From Pieris napi (Eukaryota; Arthropoda; Insecta; Lepidoptera; Pieridae): DNA of 64,000 nt. The notes beneath the pieces were generated by a model. The model was given only the letters and a program-made list of their open reading frames with translations, made no database searches and had not been told where the DNA came from. The stretch spans positions 434,001 through 498,000 of the forward strand of contig NC_062258.1 in assembly GCF_905475465.1 (NCBI RefSeq), written 5' to 3'. How positions within the stretch are numbered: position 1 is the stretch's first letter; every line of letters begins with the position of its first letter. Made by a program: the position numbers and the translations under genes. Shown piece by piece: positions 49,745 to 61,894 of the stretch.

Positions 49745-50012
49745 GCAGTTTTGGTGTAGTGGTATCAGCATGTTATTCTCATCCTTAGGGTCGTAGGTTC
49801 GAACCCCGGCTGTTTACCAATGTAATTTCTGTATATTTTTTTAAAAATCGCTCGTACGGTGGTGTATAAAATTGTAAAGAAACCGAGTTGCCATATACAC
49901 AAAAGTCGGCGGGGTATGTCAGGCACAGAAGGCTCATACGTGCTACGTGCCTATTTGATGAACAAAACCAAGGATCACGAAACATACAAAAACCTGAAAA
50001 GGTTGTAGCGCC
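49745..50012 (+). mobile_element. tRNA-derived SINE, unit 2 copy
   Basis: A box 49752-49762, B box 49796-49806; keeps the ggctgtttaccaatgta stretch after the B box that unit 1 lost. Confidence 0.72.
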
Positions 50013-50176
50013 ACTTATTTTTTTATAAAGAATAAATCAGAAAAAGAAGTTATCAGCCTGTTAATAAAGTGAAACAGTTTCGATTGTAGTTGTACAATAT
50101 TGATTGATGCATGTAGTAATTTAAACTCGCTAATTGGTTAAAAAGAAACATTGTACCAAAGAAATAATAAACATAC

Positions 50177-50313
50177 TGTCCAAATATGTATATACAGTCC
50201 ACTACTCTTACTTAGTTAAAATAAAAGTGTCATACGATTCGCACGTGTTATTATTGCAGTTTATTTAATTTCAAGACCCTCAATCAATTAGTGATCAATT
50301 CTCAACTATAACT

Positions 50314-50317
<4 letters not shown>
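50177..50317 (+). repeat. BEL#3 5' LTR (main part; last 4 bp at 53676-53679)
   Basis: Collinear with 59677-59817, with no difference that I could see. The remaining aaca lies on the other side of the nested LINE. Confidence 0.93.
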
Positions 50318-50348
<31 letters not shown>

Positions 50349-53300
50349 GGAGGCAAACGGGCAGGAGGCTCACCTGATGTTAAGTGATATCTCCGCCCAT
50401 GGACACTCACAATGCCAGAAGGCTCGCAAGTGCGTTGCCGGCCTTTCAAGAATTGGTACGCTCTTTTCTTGAAGGACCCTAAGTCGAATTGGTTCGGAAA
50501 TACTTCTGTGGGCAGCTGGTTCCACATAGTGGTGGTGCGCGGCAAAAACTGCCTTAGAAAACGCTCTGTTGTGGAACGACGGACGTCGAGGTGATACGGA
50601 TGGTATTTTGTATTTTGCCTTGACGTCCGATGATGGAACTCAGCTGCAGGTATTAGACCGAACAATTCCTCTGAACACTCTCCATGGTAAATGCGGTAGA
50701 AGATGCAGAGAGATCCCACATCTCTACGCAGCGCCAAGGGATCAAGCCGCACGGAAAGTGACTGGTCGTCGACGATTCGAACCGCTCTTCGTTGAATACG
50801 GTCAAGTGGAAGGAGCTGGTACTGGGGAGCTCCCGCCCAGAGGTGAGAGCAGTACTCCATATGGGGCCGAATTTGCGCTTTATATAGTTGCAAGCGGTGG
50901 CCCGGAGTGAAGTACCGTCTCGCCTTGCTGAGCACACCAAGCTTTTTGGAGGCTAATTTAGCCTTTCCTTCCAGATGACCGCGAAACTGAACGTTATTCG
51001 ATATGTCAACGCCCAGTATCCCGATGCTAGCTGAGGCTTTAAGGAGAGTGTCTTCAAAGAGGGGAGTAGCGACAAAGGGAGTTTTTTTAGCGGAAAACGC
51101 GCATACTTGTGTCTTCTTGGGGTTAAATTGGACTAGATTTAGTCTACCCCAGTCCGAGACTCCACGTAGAAGAGTTTCGACTTCAGACACAAGTTTGTTC
51201 CGGTACTCATCGACAACAGCCTGAGAAATACCTGCCCGGCCAGTGTAAAAAGTATCCCCAGTGCTGTCGTCCGCATAGCAATGAATGTTGCTAAGCTGCA
51301 ACATATCATTGATATGCAGAATAAACAGGGTCGGGGATAGGACACAGCCTTGTGGGACACCAGCATTCACAGGTTTCAGGTCGGAGCATGCTCCGTCGAT
51401 GACGACTTTGATGCTCCGATCAGCGAGAAAGCTGGAAATCCAGTTGCATAATTTCTCAGGGAGCCCATAGGCTGGAAGCTTCGAGAGCAGTGCTCTGTGC
51501 CACACCCGATCGAAGGCTTTCGCTATGTCCAAACTTACCGCCAGCGCCTCCCCCTTGGACTCAATTGCCTCCGCCCACCTATGTGTAAGGTATACAAGGA
51601 GGTCACCAGCTGAGCGACCACGACGAAAGCCGTACTGAGAATCGCTAATCAGCTGGTGGCCCTCTAGATACCTCAGGAGCTGGCTGTTAATAATGGTTTC
51701 CATTATTTTGGAGAACAAGGAGGTTATAGCTATTGGGCGATAGTTGGACGGATCAGAGCGATCGCCTTTTTTAGGGATCGGATGTATCGAAGCGATCTTC
51801 CAGCACTTCGGAACAGTGCCGAGCGTGTAAAGGTACCGGAAAAGGCGCGTTAGGACCGGAGCCAACTCAGGAGCACAAGTACGCAGCACAATTGGAGGGA
51901 TGCCATCGGGCCCGCTCGACTTATGGATGTCCAAGGAAGACAAAGCTTTACGGATAGCACGTTGCCGGAATATAACTTCGGGCATCGTAGTATCACACCG
52001 CAATAATGTCGGTGGTTCCTTCCCTTGATCATCCAAAGTGGAGTTCGACGCAAAGAGACAGCCTAGAAGATCGGCCTTCTCTTTCGCGGTATGGGCCAGT
52101 GAGTCATCCTCCCTATGCAGTGGTGGAATTGAGGGCTGACAGAAATTCCCTTGGACAGCTTTGGCAAGAGACCAGAAGGCTCGGGTTCCCGAAGGGAGGT
52201 GGGCCAATTTCTCACCAAATCTGGCAATGTGCTCTGACTTTGCTTTAGCAATTTCTCGCTTGAAGGACCTGGAGGCTGAATTGTATGCTTTTTTACGTTC
52301 GCCGATAGTCACATCACAGGATGTCACCGCTTCTGCCCAGGCTTTAAAGCATTCACGCTTACGGCGCAAAGCCGCTTTGCAAGAACGCCTAAACCAAGGC
52401 TGGGACTTGCCACCGACCGGCACCGCAGATAATGGAATAAAGAGTTCCATACCCTGCAGGACCACCTCGGCGACAGAGTCAGTGACGGCATCTGGAGTAC
52501 TCGACGAAAAGCAAATGGGCCCCCAAGGGTAGGACGCAAAAAAAGACCGCATCCCATCCCAATCTGCTGACTTATAGTGCCACACGCGGCGACAGCCCGT
52601 GAAGCTAGGCCGAAGAGGGCGCGTGAACGGCACAATGCTCCGGACCACACAATGATCTGATGAACCCAATGGCGATTCAACAGAGACTTGGTAGTTCTCC
52701 GGATGTGAAGTCAGCAGAAGGTCCAACAAAGAGGGTTTATGACCATCCACATCTGGTATTCGCGTAATCGCAGGGACCATTTGTGTCAGGTCGTAGGCTA
52801 AAGCAAAGTCGTGAAAGGATCTTCCCGCGTGATCGGTAGTTTCAGAGCCGAGCCAATCGGCATGGTGGGCGTTAAAATCGCCAAGTATCACGATTTCAGC
52901 GGTAGGAACCCTTTCGAGCAGGGAATCTGTAGCCATTTGGATGTGCTCAATGAGTCGGTCAGTTTCGGTATTTCCGCTATGGGACCTATACAGGCATGCG
53001 TAGAATCGCGGATGGTCATCGCAGTCTACGCGCAGCCAGAGGTTAGATAGGTCCCTTCCTTCAAGCGTCCCGAGGCGACGAGAACAGATATCCTCTCTGA
53101 CGTACACGCAAACTCCCGCCCGCGGCACAAATGAATGTTCCAATTTGTACCCCGGGTAGGAGAGGTAGGAAGTATCAGCCGGGGGGGATATCTGAGTCTC
53201 GGTAAGAAAGAGCAAGGCCGGCTTCGCAGTCTCTAAGTGGTAGTGGACAGCGTTGATGTTGGAATTGAGCCCCCTAACATTTGTGAAGTCCACGGCGAGT

Positions 53301-53518
53301 GTGGACGGGGGTGCCTTTGTTAACTTGCTCCGTTTGCCCCGAGAACGATTAATGTTTTTACCGAGCGCAGAATTGCCCCCCCCAGAATACGAAGGGCAGC
53401 CTGTGCGTCCACCACCGGGCGCAGAGTGTCCCGGTGTTGGACGCCCAGAGGGGGATTCTCCACCGCGAGCGCGTGTGGTACCCCCCTGGGGTAGATTCTC
53501 TTTTTTCTGCACCTTCAT
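50306..53518 (-). CDS. LINE endonuclease-reverse transcriptase, intact 1070-codon ORF
   Basis: ATG at 53518. A Pro/Gly-rich leader; endonuclease with FTNVRGLNSN, FLTETQIS, ILGDFNAHHADWLG, GSSDHCVV; RT with SGPDGIPPIVLR, IPKKGDRSDPSNYRPIAI, YGFRRGRSAGD, SLDIAKAFDRVWH, NAGVPQGCVLSP, CYADDSTGD; then a C-terminal MEYCSHLWAGAP domain. No RNase H. The frame does not stop at the usual protein end: it passes through the 3' end and the poly(A) tail (a Lys run) and ends at a TAG inside the BEL LTR (50306-50308). No break in the domains. Confidence 0.92.
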
Positions 53519-53670
53519 ATTTTATATGGGGGGGGGGGGGATGGGCTCCGGTAGTCTCTCTCACCGCACGAAACGCGAGTACAATAAGGCGAACCTATTG
53601 CATCACTTCACGCCGGTTTTCTAAGAGACAGTGGTACTGCCCCGGTCGTGCCTGCCCATAAAACATATGG
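50318..53670 (-). mobile_element. Single-ORF LINE (CR1/Jockey-superfamily), nested in the BEL#3 LTR
   Basis: The poly(A) tail appears as T runs at 50318-50344. The short duplication tcctt is at 50313-50317 and 53671-53675, though its edge is ambiguous beside the T run. The 3' end (ggaggcaaacgggcaggaggctcacctgatg on the plus strand) and 5' end (ggcaggcacgaccggggcag on the minus strand) match one of the most abundant lepidopteran LINE families I recall. The copy looks full length. A G14 run (about 53527-53540) lies in the leader. Confidence 0.85.
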
Positions 53671-53681
53671 TCCTTAACATA

Positions 53682-53698
53682 TGGTCCTTCGAGCCGGA
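53682..53698 (+). promoter_or_regulatory. BEL#3 primer-binding site (tRNA-Tyr)
   Basis: TGGTCCTTCGAGCCGGA, two bases after the LTR end, is complementary to the last 17 bases of eukaryotic tRNA-Tyr including CCA. The preceding aacatatggtcctt is tandemly doubled (53662-53689). Confidence 0.75.
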
Positions 53699-53975
53699 TA
53701 ACATCGCTATTGTTCAATAGTTGGCGAACAGTGAGAACAATAGATGCTCACATTCCTAAGCGATAAGGAATAGTTGGAAGGATTTTTGTGTGATCAGTGT
53801 TTCATTACAGTGTTATAATAACATTATAAAAGTGAAATTAACCTATAAAAACGAAATAAATTACGTTATATACACACCATACTGTGAAGTACTATTACGT
53901 TGGGCTGTGTTCAGTTTTTTCAGTGGGTCTGAGTAATCGGATAATTACGAACTACGCTCAAAGTCATAGTGTACG

Positions 53976-54839
53976 ATGGAGGGTCTTTTTGAGTATCAAT
54001 TTAAGTTGTTGGAGACATTAAGAAGTGCAGAAAAGAATTATAGGAAATCACCGAAAGACAGAATAAAAGTATCATATATAGAAACTCGATTAGAAGTGTT
54101 AGAACAATTATGGCGGGACTTTAAGGAAGGACACAAAAGTTTAATTTTAAAAATATCTAAAGATGAAGAAAAGGAAAGTACCTATTTTAAAGGAAACTTT
54201 AGTGATATTTTTGATGAGCTATATATTCAGTACAAGTCCACTATGAAGGAGGACTTTCAAAACTTAACCAAACAGTCTCCTTTATCACATACCTCAATAG
54301 CGGGTGGCGACGAACAGAGGTCATTAAATGATATTAAATTACCGTCAATACAAATACCGAAGTTTGGAGGTAAATATGAAGAATGGACAACTTTTTATGA
54401 CTTATTTTGCTCCTTGATTCATAACAACAAGTCTTTAACGCCGGTGCAAAAACTACATTATCTAAAAAGTAATTTATCGGGTGACCCAGAACTATTAATA
54501 CGCAACTTTTCGACTACGGACGCAAACTACGATGAGGCATGGAACCAGTTAGTGAAACGATATAATAATAAGCGGTTGAATTGCTATGCAATTTTAAGAA
54601 CATTATTTTCACAGAAGGGTATATGTACGGAGACATCGAGTTCAATCAAACAATTGGTAGACACTACGTCGGTATGTTTAAAAACGTTGCAAAATCTCGG
54701 TGTTAAAACCGACACTTGGGATATGATTATTAATTATTTAGTAATATCAAAGATGGACAATGAATCGATAAAGAGATGGGAACAACAACTTAGTTTGAGT
54801 AATACCGAATTAAGAACTGCGGGATTTTCTAGAAGCTAG
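53976..54839 (+). CDS. BEL#3 Gag N-terminal part
   Basis: 287 codons from ATG 53976. Helical N-terminus (LLETLRSAEKNYRK), then LPSIQIPKFGGKYEEWTTFYDLF, the BEL/Pao Gag signature also seen in BEL#1. It ends early: about 54810-54830 the frame shifts just before the expected FLEARFRSLE segment, which lies in the frame of the downstream ORF. Gag and Pol were thus one ORF, as in BEL#2. Confidence 0.88.
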   Translation: MEGLFEYQFKLLETLRSAEKNYRKSPKDRIKVSYIETRLEVLEQLWRDFKEGHKSLILKISKDEEKESTYFKGNFSDIFDELYIQYKSTMKEDFQNLTKQSPLSHTSIAGGDEQRSLNDIKLPSIQIPKFGGKYEEWTTFYDLFCSLIHNNKSLTPVQKLHYLKSNLSGDPELLIRNFSTTDANYDEAWNQLVKRYNNKRLNCYAILRTLFSQKGICTETSSSIKQLVDTTSVCLKTLQNLGVKTDTWDMIINYLVISKMDNESIKRWEQQLSLSNTELRTAGFSRS

Positions 54840-54855
54840 ATTTCGATCGTTAGAA

Positions 54856-57800
54856 ATGATAGACAGTCACAGAGTGAAATCACCATACCCTAAGCCTGTT
54901 GCTACACCTATTGCTAAACCTAAGTCCTTTCATTCAGGTATACACAATGATGTGAAAAAGCAGGAAGTCAAATGTGTGTTATGCAGTGGTGAACACTACA
55001 TATATTATTGTAAAGAATTCGTAGACATGTCTACAAAAGAAAAGCAAGAGTTCGTCCAGCAGAATAAATTATGTTTTAATTGTCTTGCTCCATCACATTC
55101 AGTAATCAGATGTCGTCAGCCAACGTGTTGCAGAAAATGTGGGCGTCGTCATCATTCATTGCTACACTACGAGAGAGATCGAAATACGGTGACTACGAGT
55201 GAAGGGGAATCCACGTTGACAGGTACCATGACTGAGCAAACTAAAGGTAAGCTTAATACTATAACAAACGATGTACACTTTGTAACTAACTTTTCCAAGG
55301 AAAATTGTCAAAATAGTGTCCTATTAGCTACTGCTGAGGTATTAGTAGAGAGTAGGAATGGTTGCAAACATATTATTAGAGCATTGTTAGACCAAGGGTC
55401 GCAAGCATCGTTTATAACTGAAGCTACAGTACAATTGCTTAATCTTACGCGCCGATCAGTAAGTGGTTGGGTGTCAGGTGTGGGAGAGGGGCAAATGAGA
55501 ATCAAATACATGGTTTCACTTAACGTGAAATCTCGCCACGATCCTAAGACAATAATACGAGTGAATGCATATGTATTGCGTTCAGTAACAACACTTCTGC
55601 CTACTACCAAACTTAGTGCTCCTGAATGGTCAGACCTAGAATCTTTAGAGTTGGCTGACTCAGCCTTCAAAACACCTGGAAAAATTGACATTCTTTTGGG
55701 AGCAGACGTATACAGTAACATTATTTTAGATGGTATAATCAAACATCCTAGGGGCAACTTACTAGCACAGAGAACATGCCTAGGTTGGGTGCTATCAGGA
55801 AAGCTGCCTCAAGAAACAGGTTCTTCGGACACAAATGTTGCAAGTTTGCATGTTCAACTTAAAGATGACGAGATGCTCAAGAAATTTTGGGAAATCGAGA
55901 ATGAACCAAATACTATAGAAAAGAGACTATCAAAAGAAGAGGAATTTTGTGAACATTTTTATGACAGTACAACTATAAGAGATGAAGAAGGAAGATTTGT
56001 GGTTAAACTACCATTCAAGACTGGAAATCCACAATGTAGGCAAGGAAATCTTAAAGAAATTGCTGCCAAGAGGTTTGAAATATTAGAAAGAAAATTATTA
56101 AAAAACCAGAAACTTAAAGAAGAATACCACAAGGTCATAAACGAATATATAAATTTAAATCATATGGTTGAAATTATACATGCAGAAATTGATAGTCCCA
56201 CTGCAGTCTATCTCCCGCACCACGCGGTACTTCGCGAAGATAAGGAGACGACAAAACTTCGTATAGTCTTTGACGCTTCGTGCAAAGGAGTTAATAATGT
56301 TTCTTTAAATGATGATTTACATATTGGTCCTAAGTTGCAGCAAGATTTGCGCCACATATTGGTGAGATGGAGGCTTTATAAGATTTGCCTTACTGCAGAT
56401 ATAATTAAAATGTATAGAATGGTGAGGGTGTCAGAAGATGATACAAATTACCAAAGAGTTCTATGGAGATTTAATCCGAGTGAGCCAATAAAACATTACA
56501 AGCTTTTAAGATTAACATTTGGGACAGCATGTGCGCCTTATCTCGCTGTGAAGTCACTCCAGAGATTAGCTGATGATGAACAATCGAAGTTCCCTGTTGC
56601 TTCTCATATAACTAAACGTGATTATTACGTCGATGATTTAATGACGTCATGTGAGACAGTTGCTGATGCTATTAATATATATAATGACATGAGTAAATTA
56701 ATGAATTTAGGAGGTTTTGAGCTCCAAAAGTGGAGCAGTAATAGTAAAAATGTGCTAAAATATATTGGTGAAAATAAACGAGATGATCATGAACTGCCTC
56801 TGAAGGTAAATAACCTAGTTAAGGTATTAGGAGTGAGTTGGAATAGAGACATAGACAAATTCGAATATACTCTAAATGTGCCTATAGTAAAAGAACCTAT
56901 AACTAAACGGCAGATTCTCTCAGAAGTAGCAAAACTGTATGACCCTTTGGGATGGATAGCCCCTGTTGTTGTTATAGCAAAGTTAATAATCCAGAAGTTA
57001 TGGCTAACTGGATTAGATTGGGACAGCACTATAACAGGAGATTTACTGAAGGAATGGTTACAATTTAGAGAAAATTTGATACATATTAAATGCATTAATA
57101 TACCGAGGTGGCTACGTTATTCTTCCACATCTAAAGCAGAGTTACATGTCTTTGCAGATGCTTCACAGACAGCATATGGTGCAGCAGTATACATGCGAGT
57201 CATTGAAGGCAATGAGGTTTATGTGAATTTAATATCAGCCAAAACTAAGGTTGCACCAATTACGAAACAGATTTCAATACCTCGACTGGAATTATGTGGT
57301 GCTGTGTTGGCGGCCAAGCTAATTTCTGAAATATCACAAGTGTTAAACATATCTAACGAATACTTACATGCATGGACTGATTCAACCATAGTCCTGGCAT
57401 GGCTAAGGGGAGGACCTAGTCGCTGGAACACGTTCGTAAGTAACCGTGTATCTGATATACTAAATATTTTAAATTACGAACAATGGGGACACGTTACTTC
57501 TGAGATGAATCCGGCCGACTGTGCGTCAAGAGGTCTACAAGCTTTAGATCTATCAAATCACTTGCTATGGTGGAATGGACCCGCCTGGCTATCTTTATTA
57601 GATGTAAATTTGAGTATGGTCGACATCGAAGATACACAAGAAGAAGAGAAGATTAAATCTTTAACTGCTTTATGTACATCCGAAGAAGAATTTATATGGT
57701 CTAAGTTTTCTAATTTAAATAAGTTATTGAGAGTTATTTCATACTGTAGAAGATGGCTAAATTTAAAATCAACTAAAGATAAGCGTCGGTGTTATACAAG

Positions 57801-59178
57801 TTATATTTCAACAAAAGAAATTAATGAATCCTTAGATATTTGCATTAAACAAGTTCAAGGGTTTGAATTTAAGGATGAAATGAAACAATTAAAGACTCTG
57901 GGATATGTTTCTAAAAAGAGTAAACTGCGAAGTCTTACGCCCATTATCGATGAAAATGGGATTCTAAGAGTCAGCGGAAGAATACAACAGTCACACGTGG
58001 AGTACGACACACAGCATCCTATAATTTTACCTGCTAAAAACTATCTTAGCAGACTTATAATTTTGGATGCTCATCAGAAAACAATGCATGGAGGACCACA
58101 ACTGATGATAAATTATTTGAGAACAAAATACTGGATACTACGAGCTAAAGATCAAACAAAGAAATGTTACCGTGAGTGTGTGACTTGCATTAGATATTCG
58201 AAACGTAAATCATCACAGTTAATGGGTCAATTACCAGAGGTGCGTGTAACTCCCAATAGACCATTTAAGTCGGTCGGTGTGGACTATGCTGGACCTATTA
58301 ACATCAGATTCTCCCCAGGTAGAGGAGCAAAGTCCTTTAAAGGATATATTTGCTTGTTTATTTGCATGGCCACACGCGCTATACACTTGGAGGCTGTCAC
58401 AGACATGACTTCGAAGGCATTCATCGCCGCTTTTAGAAGGTTTACAGCAAGACGAGGCCACTGTCAAAATATCTATAGTGACAATGGCACAAACTTTGTA
58501 GGAGCAGAAAAGCAATTAACGACAATGTTTAACAGTGCCAAATCTTCAGTGCCTAGTGAAATAGCAGAAATGTTAACATTAGAGCGTACTACATGGCATT
58601 TCATACCCCCCACGCTCCTAATTTTGGAGGTTTGTGGGAGGCTGGCGTACCTACGTAGCACAAAAACACACCTTAAAAAGGTTATTGGCGATACCACTCT
58701 AACTTACGAGGAGCTCACAACTATGCTGACTCAAATAGAAGCCTGCCTTAACTCACGACCTCTGACTGTCTTAAGTGACAACCCTAATGATCCTCTCCCA
58801 CTGACGCCTGGACATTTTTTGATCGGCGAACCTGTGCTTAATGTAGCTGACCAAAGTCATGCTTATGTAGACATCAGTTATCGCGATCGTTGGCGGTTAA
58901 CACAAAAAATGGTCACTGACTTCTGGAACCGATGGTCTAAAGAATATCTTGTAATTCTAAACAATAGGTACAAATGGAATGTTAAAAATAACTTAGAACC
59001 GGAAATTGATGATGTAGTTGTTATACAGGAGGATAATGTTCCTCCTGGTAACTGGATTATGGGTAGAATAGTTAAAAAGCATATCGGTCCCGACAATGTG
59101 ACCCGGGTAGTATCGATCAAATGTAGAAGCGGAACGCTCAAAAGACCTGTATCAAAAATATGCATTTTAACTAAATAA
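54856..59178 (+). pseudogene. BEL#3 gag C-terminus and pol, integrase active site scrambled
   Basis: 1440 codons. Zinc knuckles C-V-L-C...C, C-F-N-C...C and C-R-K-C-G-R-R-H-H (54975-55155); protease ALLDQGSQASF (about 55383); RT with YLPHHAVLRED, LTADIIKMYRMV, FGTACAPYLA, YYVDDLM (about 56625); RNase H VFADASQTAYGAAVY and WTDSTIV; integrase HHCC region, D in VGVDYAGPI, D in YSDNGTNFVG. At 58606-58611 a C run one base too short and a 4-bp excess at 58647-58659 leave about 40 nt out of frame. The stretch that should hold GGxWE with the catalytic Glu reads ILEVCGRLAYL instead, after which the frame recovers. The integrase is therefore expected to be dead although the ORF is long and open. Confidence 0.92.
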
Positions 59179-59648
59179 TTAGTCTATTTTTAATTGTTAC
59201 TTTATTATTATAAATGTTCATTAGTCATTTAAAAGTGAAAATCAATTTATATATCAACTTACTATTGTTAACAAAAACCTTATTTGGAAATATGTAATAT
59301 ACAAAATATACAAACTATGTAATACTTACCTGTTATGTATGTTTTTAAAAATTATTATATACTGTGTTAGATGCCTGTGTACTTACTATGCTACGCTACG
59401 CTATAATATACATATATTAATATACTATAACATGTGAATTGTTGTGTAATGCTATATCCAACTATGTATGCAGACATATTACGGTGGGCGGTTTGTCTTA
59501 TTTTTATGTACAATAGTCAATAAGCCATTTAAATATGATGAAAGACAATGTCTGATGCATACTATTGTGTCTTTCGTGAAACAATTGTATTGAACTATAG
59601 TTTGTAATTTTGTTAAGTGTTTATTTTTTCTTTTATGTTATTTCTTTT

Positions 59649-59676
59649 AAAGGACTGCGTCCTTTGGTGGGCGGCA
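59649..59676 (+). promoter_or_regulatory. BEL#3 polypurine tract abutted by a hairpin
   Basis: ggtgggcggca (59666-59676) precedes the 3' LTR. Directly upstream, AAAGGAC-TGC-GTCCTTT (59649-59665) is a perfect inverted repeat. A second ggtgggcgg occurs at 59483. Confidence 0.65.
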
Positions 59677-59821
59677 TGTCCAAATATGTATATACAGTCC
59701 ACTACTCTTACTTAGTTAAAATAAAAGTGTCATACGATTCGCACGTGTTATTATTGCAGTTTATTTAATTTCAAGACCCTCAATCAATTAGTGATCAATT
59801 CTCAACTATAACTCCTTAACA
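59677..59821 (+). repeat. BEL#3 3' LTR (145 bp)
   Basis: TGTCCAAATATG to CTCCTTAACA; followed by the catac duplication. Confidence 0.95.
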
Positions 59822-59826
59822 CATAC

Positions 59827-61702
59827 AGTTTATTCATAAAAACTAAATCAATTTAATTTAATCACCCTTGTTACTAAAGTACTAATTTGTCTCTTTCTGT
59901 CAAATTGTGGTAAAGCTGTGATGAAAAGAGAGATGTGTACTTTAGTCAAAACGATGCAATTAGATATTTTTTGAATTGTCTCTTAGGACGAGTTTTAAAT
60001 AATTTTACCAGACTGAGATCGCGGACGAACCCTGGTCGAGCCTATAGTGTAGATCCAGTTAAAACTATCTTTTATCTAGAAATTCTTACTACGACTTTCG
60101 AAAATACTTCTCACGTAAGTACTTATCTAAAATACTGAATTGAAATTATGTAATTTTTACTTCACTAAAAATTACTTCATTTTTCAACGGTCCATTTAAA
60201 ACTCATAATTATTCAACAATAATTTCTTTTTTTGTTTACAATTGTTTATATAATTTGTTTTTATCTGTCTTATATTATTTCTGTTTTCTTAGAAAAAGAG
60301 GGGTTTCTTACGTTCGCGTAAAGAAGACGACAGAGGCGTTCAGTAACTCAGTAACTTCCTAGGCGTAGGTGCGACCAGGTCTTCAGCGTATGTGCCGAAG
60401 TCTGCCCGAGAGAGGGAACTTGATAGAAGATCAGATGATAGCGATCAGCTTAAATCGTGGGGATCGGCAGATAATATACAGGTACTGTCTGCGTGTTATT
60501 GTGTTTAAAAATTAAATTTTGTGTACATGTCTAATCAAATGATACAGTTATAATAATTTTAGTAAAAACAAATATTATGTCTAGGACATTGTCAATACAT
60601 AATATTTTCTGAAACAACGCCATCTATGAATGTAGTATATGATTAGTTCACGTGTCTTAAATTTCAAAATTAATGGTCCAAACTGGCATCGACAACTTAG
60701 TTTATTCGTTTTCCGCTAGATGTCTCTATATCAAATTTCTAAACTTACGTAATATCCAATAGATGTCGCGACTGTTTCTTTTAACTTCGTTTTAACACAG
60801 TAAAACTACTTAATATACAAAACAGTGTTTGTTCGAACACTTATAGCTCGAGAACGGTAGGATCGATTTGAATGATTTATAGAATAGCAGAATAACTATT
60901 AAAACATTGGTTGGTTGAAGAATAACATACGATTCCATCATTTAAGGTTCATTCCGTCGATCCGGTAAACTCTTCCCTCATCTGAACATATTTAATTAAA
61001 GATAGTGATGAGATAATGACGTATTTTAGATGTAAAAAATGTAGAATAATGTGAGTAATGAAAGATGATCGATATACCTATTTGGCTGACAAATTTTGTA
61101 ATGTTGAGAAGCGCAATTTGGTGATAGGGATTCGGCTTTCAACTATTACGTCACGCAATTTTTGGAGATAATTGAGCAACGCGCCGTAACGTTTTACTAT
61201 ACCCAAGTGTATAATAATTGTGTAAATATTATTATTCAGGCAGAATGCAGATGTTAATGATAATTGTCATCAGACACTATCAGCATGTGGCAAACACAAA
61301 CATGTCATGTATTGAAACGTGTATCGTGTTATGGTGGGTGGCCAGGTAAGCGGTTATTAAAATAAGACGACATTACTGTTATTCATAAACATATATTCAG
61401 CCATGACAGGCGGTCCGAGACATACTACAGGAAACGGAAACCCATAGATAATATTAAATCATAGATACGTAACATCTCCCTTATTAAGAAAAGAAAACAT
61501 GGCATGAAGTGGAACATAGTATGTACGTAAGTATACACTTTTTTTTTTTACAATGACAAAATTCTTACATACTATTAGACTGAAATAATGGTACGGAACA
61601 TTGACTTGACTGACATTTTCAATTTTGACAGTTCTCACATTGACGTCTACTAAATTGACATAACTGTGTTTTGACAGCTACACAAAACAAAATTAGGTTA
61701 AA
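59827..61702 (+). other. Spacer of the tandem unit with exon-like blocks (unit 2)
   Basis: Near-identical to 39873-41750, including the gtaagt donor (after 60114), the acceptor before 60293, the in-frame TAA, and the gtactg donor after 60481. Differences seen are single substitutions and a 3-bp deletion. No other gene. Confidence 0.85.
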
Positions 61703-61894
61703 GACATTAAACGGGTTCGCTCGCGTTAGCTTTGGTTGACGCACGTGTTAGTGAGATTTCCGTGTTTTTCTCGGTGTTTCTGTGATTTTCCTAAGCTGAA
61801 ATAGTTGTTATTGTGCTATTTAGATAAAACTAACCCTATTGGTGCTGGTAAAGTATAAAATTTAAATTAATATAGTTGCTGCAGTTTTAGTAAA

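Larger units (their letters stand above)
50177..59821 (+). mobile_element. BEL/Pao element BEL#3 (6.3 kb plus a 3.35-kb nested LINE)
   Basis: LTRs of 145 bp (TGTCCAAATATG...CTCCTTAACA). Target duplication catac at 50172-50176 and 59822-59826, with the empty site preserved in unit 1. The 5' LTR is interrupted after 50317. Gag-pol is broken by frameshifts. Confidence 0.95.
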
